Below are positions 23,726 to 35,127 of a stretch of 64,000 nt of DNA, in pieces. The notes beneath the pieces were generated by a model. It made no database searches and was not told the DNA's origin. It saw only the letters and a program-made list of their open reading frames with translations. How positions within the stretch are numbered: position 1 is the stretch's first letter; every line of letters starts with the position of its first letter. Made by a program: the position numbers and the translations under genes. The DNA is from Ganoderma boninense (lineage: Eukaryota > Basidiomycota > Agaricomycetes > Polyporales > Polyporaceae), in assembly GCA_002900995.3 (NCBI GenBank), contig CM035311.1, positions 3,162,001 to 3,226,000 of the forward strand, read 5' to 3'.

Positions 23726-24849
23726 TGCTCGGGACTTCGAGGGGTCGGGGATCAAGGTAACGGCAACTTCGCCCTTCGCTGGACACTTCGATTTTAAAGC
23801 AGCCAAGGGACTGCAGATGCTGCAGGGAAAATAGCCCATGCATATTTCCGGACACAATCAGCGCAATGCAGTGAGGCCCAACGTTCATCCAGCTGGGAAG
23901 TCGAAGCTAGGACTCAAATAACGTCATAACGGAGCTACGATAGCGCCGCAGACCATGGCAGTTCTGTTTCTGACCGGACATCGTATCTGTATCTTTAATA
24001 TCAGCCGATATCCGGATGACGAACATGCCTTGAAGACACACCTTCGTTGACGCATGCATTCGCATGCATGGATGCAAGCCACGCCGTCTCCGTGGATCTC
24101 GAAACACATCTGACGCCCTAGGCGTAAAAGAGACTCGAAAAACCGAGAAGTTTCCAACCCCGCAAAGACGGCCAATATCAGCTGATGTGCCTGCGGCTCT
24201 CTCAATAACCATAGCCAGCGATATGAGCTCAATGCATTCCCTGCGAGCGACGCAACGCAAACTTCCGTACTGGAGTAAGGTCCGACGACTTCTTTCAGCG
24301 CCGGTCAAGTCTTCTGGGACCTGCCTGACGTCGGCGTTTGACCCAGCTTCAAGTTGGTGTCCCCAGCGGCTTAACTACAGGTCGTCAGCGACAATCTCCC
24401 GAAGAATGAGCAGGAAAAACTTACAATGGTGTATGGAAGACCACCACACCCATCCCATCGCGTTCGACCCCTCCCTGGGACAGGACCGATGACACTGCCA
24501 TCTGTAATTCGGCGCTCCAGTCTGCTTCCGAGGTAATCGACTAATCGCTCCCTGGGTGGGACAGGGCGCTCAATGGCGTCATTGGCGGCTGATAGAAGGG
24601 AGTTCGTGAGGGCAAGGAAAGATAGCATGGAAAATTGGAGCGCGCAAGACCTTTGTAGGAATAGATATGTTTCCGATCTTCCTCATGTTCATTCCATCCG
24701 CGGACGCCCAACCGGCCTATAAGACCATCATCATATGTGCCACAGGGGAAGGATCGGAGATACAGCGTCAGGAGAAAGGTCTTCAAACCTTGGTGTTGGT
24801 GGTGGCAGGAAGTCGGGGAACGTCGCGCATATATGTAGTGAGAACAACG
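23726..24849. other. Intergenic upstream of P450 B
   Basis: No supported gene. The stretch next to 24850 could contain more of the decayed phosphatase, but I cannot align it reliably. Confidence 0.5.
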
Positions 24850-25150
24850 TACGACACGTAGTTGCCAGCTCCATGGACATGTGGGCCGCGCTCAGCGAGA
24901 TTGTACGCATGATCTTGCTAATATGTAGTCTTTTACCCCCTTGCTACTTATCATGGTTGACCATGATCGTCACCCCCAAGCTTCGCCCGAGCACGGACCG
25001 GACATTCCCAAGAGATTGTGTTGTGTACTTACCCATTCAGCTGGTCACCCGTGAAACTTGCAATGACTATGCTCTCAATGCCCAGCATGTATCCGATGAG
25101 AATTGTCGAACCGAACTTGCATGGGGAGAGGGTTGTCTCTCTTCAGGATC
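24850..25150 (-). pseudogene. Relic of a Dcr2-type metallophosphatase gene
   Basis: The sequence matches the intact phosphatase at 29704-32250 over the central catalytic exon. On the minus strand PCKFGSTILIGYMLGIES corresponds to PCKESDNLTTTLLGRMLDIE, and FTGDQLNG is identical. On the plus strand, pieces such as GTAGTTGCC, GGGCCGCGCTCA and CCGTGAA line up in order with 30776-31015. Stops and gaps break the frame (for example directly after QLNG), and the GNHD motif is lost. It lies about 5 kb from the intact copy in the same orientation. Confidence 0.7.
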
Positions 25151-27027
25151 CTGATGCTGCGAAGCAGAGAGTGACGGAGGCCGCCGATTGCATGACCGGC
25201 AAGCAACAGAATGCCAAGGAGAGGATGAGAAACAAAGATAACACAGTGGCCAAGGACATTCGGTCACTCGTCTGGTAGAACGAGCAGCATTCCTGTTGGT
25301 CATGGTGGTGGTGGTGGAGGACATCGTCGGGACTTGGCGCTGTGACTGCTGGTCTGACCCTAACCCATTTGGCCGGGTCGGCAAACTCCGGATGCCTTCG
25401 GCGCTTCGAAACTGACGTAGTTTTCCCCGGTTTTCTCTCTCCGGGGCCACTCAAGGCCTCACCAGCCTCACCGTCCTTCTCCTTCAATGATGAGCAATCC
25501 ACTCCACGATTCTCGCGGATGGCCCTGATATTGACATTCAGATAAGTCTCATTGTTTTGCCTAAATTGAGCTTCCCCATCCGAGGATCCCTGGCATCACT
25601 AGCACGAAGCGACTCGGAGTGCCTACTTACTTCCTACCCTCTTCAAGTATCCAGGCGGTGTCTCTAGCGACAATGCATATCACCGCGACTCAGCCTGTAG
25701 CACCATCAGTCGTATAACAAACCATCCCTTGCATATACAGCGACAGGATGAGGGAATGCCCTCCTGACCGACTTACCTTTAAATTCCACCCACGCATGGT
25801 ATCCCCGGGGACTCGGCGTGCTTGTACGCTGTCATATCAGTCAGGTAACGCTCCTGACTTGCAAGGGGCATTGTCATGCATCGCGAAAGTCGCTCTTGAT
25901 GCGCTCCCCTGGCTTGACGCGCCCGTTAAACGATCACCAACCATTCGCCCCTCCACCTGTGCAGAGCCATACACTCGGACGTGGAATTACTCCATATCCA
26001 TCGAGGTCGAGGTAGGGGACCTTTGGTAAAACACGACATTGACATTGGAAGGGCGGTCGCACTGCGCAGCAACAAGGTTTACGCAACGACGGCAGACGGT
26101 GTTCCAGAATGAAGTGCGCGGAAGGTCGTTCTCCGACTTCGAGTCCTCCAGTGAATGGGCAGCAAGGAGAGCCTCGAAGGCCTCATGCATGTCCTTCCAT
26201 AGGGGAACGACTGAGCGCAGGCAATGTATTCACAGGTGCTCAGCTGCCAGTGCCTCGGTGCTCAGCGCTCACTTTAGGCTCACCGAGTACAACGTTTGCC
26301 CCCGCCATGACGGCGTTTTACTTCTCCGTGTTGGGCGGCATCACCGGGTTCGGAGGACATGTCGACGGGATGGAGTCAAATACTGGTGAGTGAGCTCCCT
26401 CTTGCGCTTAATGACTTGCCTACTGGGACGAGGCCGTGCTCCTCCGGTCTATCCTGCCACGGTCCTAGCATCCACCGTCAATCGTGTCATAGTTAATAAC
26501 GCAAAAAGAATCACCGACCGTTGAAGAGATACTACGGAGTCGAGGATCCGGATGCATAACTATGTAGTTGCCTGGCCGAGAAGCAGATGTGCAGTCCCAC
26601 GGGACCGATGTATTGTCACCGAAACGTTCGGCGACAACGGATGCTGAACAATGCGCCCCCTAAGCACGAATGTCGCACACCATCTTCTGAAAGGTCATCT
26701 GCAGGAACTCTATCAACGGTCTTTTACACGAGCTCCATGCCAAGCACACTCAACTGCTTGCTGTCTGGAAATTTGGTCTATGATCACAAGACGTCGCGGG
26801 TACGCAGTCTAGGGAAGCATTGTAGCCATCGCGTGCAGAGTTCAAGACGAGGGACGCGCTGGACCGCAAGATCCTAGCAATCCACTTGCAATCCCGTGCC
26901 CCCGGGTACGTGCCTCAACACCAGAGCGAGCAATCCGTATGCTCCAAAGCTGTCCGTCGGCTAGACTGTCGCAATGAAGAAGCCACGTTCGTGGCCCCTC
27001 AGCGAAAGGACGTTCGCGCTGGACGGT
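25151..27027. other. Intergenic, nothing recognised
   Basis: May contain other decayed pieces of the phosphatase duplication at its left end. Low-complexity GTGGTGGTGG-like sequence sits near 25306-25318. No supported gene. Confidence 0.5.
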
Positions 27028-27125
27028 ATCCGGCACGGTATAGCAACCTCGAGTCGAGCTGTGGAGTCCGTCAGGACATCGTCGCCTCTCTCCAGCAATC
27101 GACCAACACTCACCTCCGAACCACC

Positions 27126-27452
27126 ATGTTCTTCACGCTCTCCGCCGCGCTCGTCCTCGCCGCTGACTCCCGGACGGCCTACGCCACCCCCACCACGTCT
27201 CCGACAACGGCGGAGCAGCTCACCACGTCCGACACGACCATCGCCGCGGTCTTCCCGCTCCGCACCCTCCTCGACCTCACCCACGGCGGCACCGCCGTGA
27301 CGGGCACGCACGACAACCTCACGGTCCCCTCAGAGTCCCCCGCGGCGAACGCAGCGTCGCTCCCCGTGGGCCCGGCCGGGTGCGCGACGCTCGTGAGCAT
27401 CCCAACGGTCAACGAATGCTTCAGCGTCAGTGGGGGTTGGATTGGGTGTTAA
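27126..27452 (+). CDS. Small secreted protein, copy 1 (probably degenerate)
   Basis: A 108-residue frame starting MFFTLSAALVLAADSRTAYA, a signal-peptide-like N-terminus, then a Thr/Ser-rich stretch (PTTSPTTAEQLTTSDTT). It shares with copy 2 (28292-28732) the 5' flank (GAGCTGTGGA, then GG(A)CATC(G/A)TCGCCTCT, 40-85 bases upstream) and the segment VGPAGCATL, then VNEC or VDEC. It lacks the central four-Cys segment of copy 2. The end may be different: a GTGGGGG..CACCGGCAG intron would replace the final residues. Probably an extracellular protein or its decaying copy; no function can be named. Confidence 0.5.
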   Translation: MFFTLSAALVLAADSRTAYATPTTSPTTAEQLTTSDTTIAAVFPLRTLLDLTHGGTAVTGTHDNLTVPSESPAANAASLPVGPAGCATLVSIPTVNECFSVSGGWIGC

Positions 27453-28204
27453 CATGGACTGAACTGAGCGTCATTATTCACACCGGCAGATCACGGACAC
27501 GTACCGTACCGAACTGAGCAAGATGGAGAGTATCTTGACCGAGGATCTTGACCGCTAGGATAGCTGCAATAGGAAAAGGGAGCGGCGTGGAGTGTTAGCA
27601 GTAGTTTGAGGATACTGGCAAAACATCTTTTCGAGGAGACCCGTAATGTAAATCAAGTTGTGTTACGACGACCCCCAAAACAGTGCACGCCGTGTCTGTC
27701 CTTGCGTTCAACGCATCTAGATGTCCGCACTCTGTCAGAGCACTGCGTTCTGAGCTCAATACTCCGTGTCTTGCAGGGCAGACAATTCTGCATCGCGTCC
27801 GTTGAGTTCTGCTCCTCGTGGCTTTGCCCCGGTACTATCCCGTTCGTCACAGCTGTCCCTCAGCGAGGGGTGGGCACCCTCCGCTCAATCGTAGCTCGCG
27901 GCTTACCCTCCTGTGGATGGTCAAGGTAGCTACAGCATTTTTGCACTCACCGGATCACCACGGATCACCATTATAATGCCTCCTATCGACTGACCAGGGC
28001 GACTGCAACATGTCAGCGGTCTGCGGCAGCATCTCTTATGCCCGCTCTGAGTGTTCTATCCCCGCGCAATACAGGAGTACAGCCCCATACACGTGGCCCC
28101 TCGTCCGTGCTGGACTCAAACTCGAGTTTGCCAATATGCCATGGAATCCACTGGATCCGCCGGATCCGCCGGATGATTCACGATCAGGCTGAAGGCACTC
28201 TTGC
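27453..28204. other. Intergenic between secreted-protein copies
   Basis: No supported gene. The core promoter of copy 2 is probably at 28205-28211, where TACAAAA aligns with TATAGCA before copy 1. Confidence 0.5.
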
Positions 28205-28291
28205 GGGGTACAAAACCCTCGGGTTGAGCTGTGGAATAGGTCGGGACATCATCGCCTCTTCCGAACAGAACGGGACACTCACCTCACTGCC

Positions 28292-28732
28292 ATGTTCGTC
28301 GTGTCCGCCGCCCTTGTCCTCGCAGCCGTCTCCCAGATCGCCCACACGGCCCCCGTCAGGTCGCGGACGACGTCCACCACCCGTAATGCCACTGTCGGAA
28401 CCACGACCATGCTGCCAGCAGGCCGCCGCGCGCTCAGCGGCCGCGCCCCCTCCCCCTTAGCGAACCCCGCGACACTCCTCCTGTGCTCGACGACGGACTG
28501 CGCGTCGTGCACCGGGTTCGACCTGAACGCATACCCGCACAACGAGTGCATCCTCACGGACGTCACGGCACTCTCGGTCGCGATCTACCAGCCGAGCAAC
28601 GCGGGCCTGCCGTTCGCGGTCACTGTGGGCCCCGCAGGGTGCGCGACGCTCGCGCAGTTGCCGATTGTGGACGAATGCGCCAACCTCAACGTCACCGGGG
28701 GCCCGTTCACGAACTTCGCCCTCCTCGACTGA
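28292..28732 (+). CDS. Small secreted cysteine-containing protein, copy 2
   Basis: Intronless frame of 146 residues. The N-terminus MFVVSAALVLAAVSQIAHTAPV fits a cleavable signal peptide (cut near Ala18-Ala20). A Thr/Arg-rich linker follows, then LLCSTTDCASC and HNECIL, then VGPAGCATLAQLPIVDEC and a short tail ending FALLD; six cysteines in the mature part could form three disulphides. No catalytic motif is recognised. Agaricomycetes encode many such small secreted proteins; role unknown. Tandem with the shorter copy at 27126. Confidence 0.75.
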   Translation: MFVVSAALVLAAVSQIAHTAPVRSRTTSTTRNATVGTTTMLPAGRRALSGRAPSPLANPATLLLCSTTDCASCTGFDLNAYPHNECILTDVTALSVAIYQPSNAGLPFAVTVGPAGCATLAQLPIVDECANLNVTGGPFTNFALLD

Positions 28733-29703
28733 GACCTTCTGCTGTCGCACTTGGAGGAGGAGGGCAAGGCAAGGCAGGGAGGGCGCCGAAAGGTACTGTT
28801 GGGGGATCATTGCGCAGAACAGGTATAGATTGGGATTATCTCACTGGGGTTGGGCACAAATAAGCTCGATGCTCACTGGAAGCTCGTAAATATGCACTTA
28901 GCATGACGGAGAGCAGCTGAGCGGGAGTCTTGGTCGGCAGGATGGTTGCAATATGCACAGAGAATGACTTGGGATATAAGTTAGGCTGAGGAGATATATA
29001 CCATCAAGTTGTTGGCGAGACCGCTTCATATTTTGGAGGTAAACGACGTCGTGTTTACTACGTACATAGCCGGAGGCTCGGAGCAAGGTGGGGTAAAGTC
29101 GGGGCCTTCCTGTGTGGGGCCGGTGAGCGTGCGAGGAGGATTGAAGAGGATGGAAGAGGAGGCGCGGGCGATCAGCGCGGCTCCGGCAAATGTGTGGCTG
29201 TGCGCTGGGCGATCTGGGCGAGGGGTTGCCAGGGTCATCCCCCCCTACTTACTCTACTTGCGCTCCTCCAGCAGCGTCCAGCTGGCTGCGAGTTGGAGCC
29301 CACATTCACCTCTTATCACTGTGCTAGCTGACGCAGGGGGCGAGGCAGGCTGTTTACGTTCTGATCAGAAATAGAGACTTGCCGCTCTCCGTCTGACCCC
29401 AACCTTCCTGCTCGATGTCTGCTGCAACACTGCCCATGTACGACGTCTCGAGTCGTAGCAGCGCATGATCAGAGGCCAGCAGCCAAGTACTGCAAGTCCT
29501 AAAGCTAGCAGTCCCCAACTCATTAGCCTGCATGGTGCTAAGTTATAACTTACAAACCGCAATCCTAGATACCTGGCGCACTCTACCGACGTGCACCACA
29601 GACCACACAGACCCAAATCTAAATCATACACAATCCATCCTTCCATACGCCGGCCCCAACCGCTGGAGACCCTCAGAGTGACCCCGCACCAATGTCCGAG
29701 ATA
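28733..29703. other. Intergenic, converging 3' flanks
   Basis: Lies between the 3' ends of the plus-strand secreted protein gene and the minus-strand phosphatase gene. No supported gene. Confidence 0.6.
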
Positions 29704-32250
29704 TCATATGACGCCCTCGAACGGCGGGGGTGCGCCGTGGCCGACGAGGACCATGTCGTCGAGGACCTCGTTGTTCTCCGTACGCTTGTACGTCCGGATC
29801 GTCTCTCCGTACTCGGAGATGTCGTATATCCGGAACCGCCGGTCAAACCCGATCTTACTGTAGCCCGAGTACGACCTGCGCCCGTATCAGCGCCCAGGTG
29901 TACGAGTGCAGCTAAGTAACCATTCAAAGACGATCACTCACCCTCCGCCGCCGAAGCACAGCCAAACGCCCTTCACGCGCTTGCAGTTTTCCGTGACTAA
30001 GGTGGTGGACAGATTAACGTATGTGCAGCATGCAAACACAGCAAGGCAACGCGAACTCACTGTGGCAGTGCCCATTAGCGATCACCTTGACCTCCGGGGC
30101 ACGTCCTCCCGCACGGTGGTCGCTTTCGAACGCCTGCAGGACGCCCTTGTGGAAGAACCCCGCCGACTGCTTCGACGCGCCGCTCTCTTCTAGCACCTGG
30201 CCCACGTCGAGGGGCTTGCCGCTGCTCGGGTTGATATCGGCGGCGGCGTAGCTCTCCTGCCTGGAAGCAGCACCGTCAGCGACAATCTCGCGCGCCCGCA
30301 CAGGCAGGATGCTGGAGATTCAGGAGGAAATCAATCTTACAAGGGAATGTGGAAGAACATCATCGCATTCGGCTTCGCAAGGCGTCTCGCGTTGGGCAGC
30401 ACCTGGCCCCCTGCCTGGCGCTCCCAGACGCTCCCGAGGTCCTTCGCCCCGTCGGGCGTGAACGGCCGCTCGATGGCGTCAATCGTAGCTGAAAGAAGCA
30501 CGAAAATCACATGGATGTCACGACAGGTAGAATGGAAGGCCAGAACGCACAGGATTCCTGCAGGAACCAGTCAATCTGGTCCTGGCGGAGATAGTCGTAG
30601 TCGGCGGAATGCAGGATGCCCCACCAGTCCATGATGCCGCCGTCATACGCGCCGGAATCGAGGAAGTAGAGCGTCAACAGATCTGTCTTCGATCTTCGGC
30701 AGCGGTCAGCCTAGGAAAGTTGCACAGATACGCAAAGGCTATACACACGGGTCTGCGCTCTTGACCTTGAGCACGTAATTGCCCACCCCGTGGAGGTCCT
30801 TGGGGCCGCGCTCAACTAGGCTGTACGGCAGGGCTTGCAGATACCTCAGTTGCGCCTCTCGGCTCATCCCGTCCTCGTCGTCGTGGTTGCCAAACACAGC
30901 CGCCCAGGGGATCCGGCGGTTCGTGACCGCCTTCGCGAACTTCGCCAGCACGGACCGCCCGTCGAACGTCGTCGCCTGCCCGTTCAGCTGGTCGCCCGTG
31001 AACACCACGAAGTCGGGCTTCTCGATGTCGAGCATCCGTCCCAGGAGCGTCGTCGTGAGATTGTCGGACTCCTTGCATGGGGACAGGATCGTGTCTCTGC
31101 ACTCCCCGACGCTGACCGAGTAGTGGAGGTCAGCAATCTGCATGATCTTGAACCTGCCATCGCGGGAGAAGTGCAGCGGAGGCGCGCGCGGAGGTGCTGG
31201 ACAGTTCGCAATGCAAATGTCAGCTGCGGATGATCATCCTTGCGAAGAGAAGGATATGTACGTACGTTTAATGCCCTTCCTGTAGGTGAGCCAGACAGGT
31301 TCCCGACGCCCGTCCCCGTCATATGTCGCCCGGTCGACCCTCTCGAACCCGTACCAGGGCTGATCGGAGCCGAACAGGACGTCGATCTCTGTGATGAGGT
31401 CGTTCTTGCGCTCCGCCTCTGTCATCTCCCGCCATGTCTTCTCCGCCTTGTACCACAGGTAGCGCTTCTCGCCGGACGGGTTGATGGGGTGCGCGACCCG
31501 GGTCCACGCCGAGCTGAATGGCGAGGGCGTCTCCTTGTCCGGCAGCACGCGCACGTCGTTAACGAGAGGGATGTCGTGCCTGCGCGTCCGGCGGTAGTAC
31601 ACGTTCTGAATGTCCCGGGTTGGGAAAGGGATGTGGGGTATTCATATAGGGACAGTACGCACCAAATCCTTTATGCTAATTTGTTCCTTCAAGTTGCGGT
31701 CCACACGGACCCACTTGCCCTTCAGAGCGTCATCCCCCTTGGTCGAAGGAGGATAGCAGTAGTCCGCCGCTACAGACGGAAGGAACCAGGGGTCGATAAC
31801 GCATTCCGTAATGTGAATCTCGGACACTGCGGGGGGGAAGCGTCACCCAAGCCCCGGAAATGCAGACAAACAAGACAAACAAGACTTACGTCCGGTGTCG
31901 TGCTGCATGAGAGGATCCCACACGTCCAACGGCAGGCTCGCGGTGTCGACGGTGTCCGGATTGTTGGTGGAAACGTTCCACCAGTCCACCCCCGCCGGTA
32001 CGCTCCCGCTTCCGCTCGTGCTCGGCGACTCCACGTCCTCCGCAGGTGTCCCAGTGCTTGAGACTTGTCCAGTGAAGTCACCGATGATGTCCCATGACTG
32101 CCAACCGAGCTTTTGTATGCTTCCGGGGCCAGGCGTGGGCTGGTAGAGGACGAAGAAGAAGGTCAGCAAGCAGGAGAAGCCGAGGATGGCGGCGGTGGGG
32201 ACGAAGATGGAACGTAGGAAGCGAGCGATGCGAAACAGTGAGAAGGCCAT
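29704..32250 (-). CDS. DCR2: Dcr2-type calcineurin-like metallophosphatase
   Basis: Protein phosphatase of the metallophosphoesterase superfamily; yeast Dcr2 acts in cell-cycle entry and the unfolded-protein response. Exons: 32250-31890, 31826-31663, 31605-31266, 31196-30749, 30693-30551, 30488-30341, 30260-30061, 29996-29942, 29875-29704, giving 676 residues. N-terminal signal anchor at about 11-36 (SIFVPTAAILGFSCLLTFFF), so type II membrane or secretory-pathway protein. Metal-binding motifs in order: ADLHY (D311, H313), FTGDQLN (D357), GNHDDED (N392, H393), and NGHCH (598-601). LTLYFLDSG and TENCKRVKGVW..CFGGGG before the C-terminus are family hallmarks. All active-site residues are present. 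A broken partial copy lies at 24850-25150. Confidence 0.9.
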
Positions 32251-33023
32251 AGTGAAGGCTGTCGCTCGTCGTGCCCAACGACAAGCATAAATAGTGGTGG
32301 TCGTCGGTTAAAACGGTGTTGACGACGTCCATGACGGCTTCACAAGGTGGCCCAATTTGGAATAAACCCTAACCCTGAGAACGCCGAATTGGCCGGCAAA
32401 TTGCGGAGCACTGAACTTGAACGGCGCCTGCCAAGTTCCAACTTGGAGCGCCTTCAGTTCGCATTTCTTGCTTGATTCAGATTCTCAAGACGGGCTTGTT
32501 TGGGTGACATTAGCATACTTCTGTGAGAGCTCTATCTGGTGTCAATAACTTGGACTTAAGTAAGTACTAGTACTCCGTTTAGAGCGCTGAAAGACAACTA
32601 TTAAAGTGCATGTTTAGTAGAGTGCTAGTAGGTTCCAGTTTACTAGCTGGCTCTTGGGTAACACACTTTGGGCTTTAGACCCAACTCATCTCTTTTAGGT
32701 GACTCGCAGTCGCACACAGACACTGCGGAAGACTGTTGAATCGATATGCATGGCTCCCCGGCAGTGACCTTCCGGCACTGGACTTTCAAGCGCCAAGCAA
32801 GGGAGAGACGACGGAGGAATTTTCTCGTGTTATTGATAGAAGATTGACATGATGCAGACTAAGATGTGCTCCATGGACCCGCAAGGCAAGCAGGTGATAC
32901 TTGAAAGTTTGACGGGAAGTCGCATTCCGGAGGCTTGAGGATCACTTACTCATCTTGCCTTGGAGGCAGTTTCTCTCTTCTGCTGCAGCTCAGTGCACAG
33001 TTATCCGCGGCGCAGTTAAACAA
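32251..33023. other. Intergenic upstream of the phosphatase
   Basis: Presumed promoter of the minus-strand phosphatase gene, and 5' region of the possible gene at 33024. No clear TATA box. Two CCCTAA-type units near 32366-32377 are too few to mean a telomeric tract. Confidence 0.5.
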
Positions 33024-34155
33024 ATGCCTACGAAGCGACGGGCCGTAGTAGATGCTTTCAGCGCAGCTGAGTAAGTTTCTTTCTTTGGTACGCCCTTGTA
33101 TACGACTGACGCTCCGCGAGATCCCCGAGCATCTCCCCCAAAGCACGCACTATGACTCAGATCACGGCCAACGGAACCAACATCTCACCACCAGCACCAC
33201 TTCAGTGCGCTCTGTCTCCGCTTCCTGGCCGATTTTCAGGCCAGATACTCCAAGAAGCTGGAGCACATGCAGATACCGCCGTGAGCGGTGCTCGAAGCTT
33301 GAATGCAAGGTCCCACCTCATCTGCACGGTTGCGCACACGATCCTGTGCCGTATGGATAGTCATCCAATCCTCTTTCTCGAGGTCGACACTCACGACGGT
33401 CGCATGCCAGTGTGACAGTGGCAGTCGGTAGGCGCTTAACCAACCACCGACTGGACGACGCACAGCCTTTCCCGACGCTGCCCCATTTCGACAAGGGCGG
33501 GACCTGGCGGAGACGTCCACCGCATCCGCCGGCAGGATAGACATGGCGGTGCATTCCAATTGCTCTATCGCCCGCTATCATCGATGCGGTGCTCCGTGCC
33601 TGTGTACTTGCAGGTGAGTGGGTTAAGATCCTCGGGCGCCGTCTTTAGGCTGAGCCTCGACTTGTGCGTCATTGGACGACGGTGGCAGGTGCCCTCAGCT
33701 GCACTCGACTGTGCCTCACCAGATAAATGCGAGGTGAGTCAGAGCCGCTCGTTGCTGTCTATCCTTTCTAGAAGGTCGCCATGTCGACATTCGTGCCGGT
33801 CTTTGAGCCCTTTCTCCGCCAGCCGGACGTGGCACATTTCCTCAAATGGCGCGTTGCCCCCTATTTCGTGAGTCAGCACGTATGCATCTAGTCATAACTC
33901 TTGGTGTATTCACGGCCTCTGCGCATCCGGGATGAGTCCTCCCCGACGTAACATGCCTCAGACATGTCTTTGTATTGGCACGCAGCGCCCTTGTCGGCGA
34001 ACGCACAAGGCCCTAGAAGGCATCTTACTCACGGTAAGCCTTTGTGTCGTTTTCTCCGCCACACCAAGCTGAACACGTATCTAGCAATCAGCGCGCAGAT
34101 TGAGGTCGAGCTGCTCGACGAATATACGGTAGGCAGTGCCGTCAGCTCTCTATAA
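33024..34155 (+). CDS. Possible unrecognised multi-exon gene or relic
   Basis: Several segments look coding but I cannot join them cleanly. An ATG at 33024 opens MPTKRRAVVDAFSAA, ended by GTAAGT at 33071. A segment at 33199-33282 reads FSALCLRFLADFQARYSKK in one frame. A segment ending at 33868 before GTGAGT reads STFVPVFEPFLRQPDVAHF, and could start after the TTTCTAG at 33764-33770. The last piece at 34085-34155 reads SAQIEVELLDEYTVGSAV and ends in TAA. Some implied introns would be only about 35 bases, and frames do not all agree. Either a real small gene with unusual splicing or a decayed one. No family recognised. Confidence 0.3.
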
Positions 34156-34157
34156 AA
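34151..34157 (+). promoter_or_regulatory. TATA box of the Zn2Cys6 gene
   Basis: TATAAAA 122 bases before the ATG at 34273. It makes the upstream in-frame ATG at 34159 an unlikely start, because that codon lies only a few bases after the box, before any likely transcription start. Confidence 0.65.
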
Positions 34158-34272
34158 CATGCCCGCGGTCTTCACCTTGAGTCAACAACACAACTCAGCT
34201 CAGCACCACATCCACCTCCATACCAGCACCTCTCTAAACCTTCCTCGTAGCACGCATAATACCTACACCACA

Positions 34273-35127
34273 ATGCAGCCCTACTACTACGCCGATCGCT
34301 CTCATGCGCCAAACGGCCAGCAGCCCGCCTACACATCTGGCGGCGGCTGGATTAACAGCGGGCTACCAGCCCAGCACTACGCTGTAGACCCGCGCATGTA
34401 CTCGGGTGCGCACGGCGCAGCATCCGCACAGTACCCCGGCAACGCATATAGCACGACCATGTCGGCCGCATACTCGACATCGACCGCACAAGGCTCGTAC
34501 CCCAACCCCAGTGCTCATGCACTATACCCCGCGGGGCAGCAAACAAGCCAGTGGTCGGGGGCGACCACGTCGGCGTACGACCCATACTCGGTGCAGCACA
34601 CATCGCTGAACGCGAACCCGGGCTCCGCCCCCGTCTTCCTATATCCCCCGTCGCACACGGGCTCCCCGACCGCATACGCCGGATCCTTCCCCGCATACCC
34701 CTCGCATGCCTACCCAGACGACACAGACGACCCGCCCGGGCGCGACGCCTCCGCCCGCACACGGGAGTGGTCCCAGCACTACACGCTGCAGGGCGCGCCG
34801 CGCGAGCGGATAGCCGTGGCCTGCGACAGATGGTACGTCCCCTTCCCCCAAGTACCCTCCCAGTCTTTGCTGACGACGTTTTTTCTTCTCTCTAAACACA
34901 GCCGCGTACGCAAGATGAAGTGCGACGGGGCGCAGCCCGCATGCGCCAACTGCCAGCGGGCGGCGCACCAGGGCGTCGAGTGCCGCTACGAGTCCGAGCC
35001 TGGGCGGCGTGGCCCCGACCAGGCGCAGCGGGTGCGCTCGCCGCCTGGGCAGCGGAAGCCGCGCAAGGCGGGTGTGCGCAAGGAGCGCGATGATTCTCCG
35101 CCCGAGTCTTCGGGCTACCGTTGGTAA
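34273..35127 (+). CDS. Small Zn2Cys6 DNA-binding protein
   Basis: Exons 34273-34832 and 34902-35127 give 261 residues. The first two thirds are low-complexity, rich in Tyr, Ser, Ala, Pro and Gln (starts MQPYYYADRSHAPNG), like an activation or aggregation-prone region. The fungal binuclear zinc cluster is near the C-terminus: ACDRCRVRKMKCDGAQPAC followed by ANCQ and GVEC, with ligands at Cys184, 187, 194, 201, 204 and 214. The intron cuts inside the second ligand codon, so the motif exists only after splicing. The tail is basic (RGPDQAQR, PGQRKPRKAG). There is no fungal-specific transcription-factor middle domain, so this is a short form. Nuclear regulator by inference; targets unknown. Confidence 0.85.
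   Translation: MQPYYYADRSHAPNGQQPAYTSGGGWINSGLPAQHYAVDPRMYSGAHGAASAQYPGNAYSTTMSAAYSTSTAQGSYPNPSAHALYPAGQQTSQWSGATTSAYDPYSVQHTSLNANPGSAPVFLYPPSHTGSPTAYAGSFPAYPSHAYPDDTDDPPGRDASARTREWSQHYTLQGAPRERIAVACDRWYVPFPQVPSQSLLTTFFLLSKHSRVRKMKCDGAQPACANCQRAAHQGVECRYESEPGRRGPDQAQRVRSPPGQRKPRKAGVRKERDDSPPESSGYRW

Noticed and set aside
32366..32377. CCCTAACCCT-like telomere units
   Set aside because: Two units only, inside an ordinary intergenic region between normal genes; not an interstitial telomere tract.
34159..34272. Upstream ATG extending the Zn2Cys6 protein by 38 residues
   Set aside because: It sits directly behind the TATAAAA box at 34151, before any plausible transcription start.
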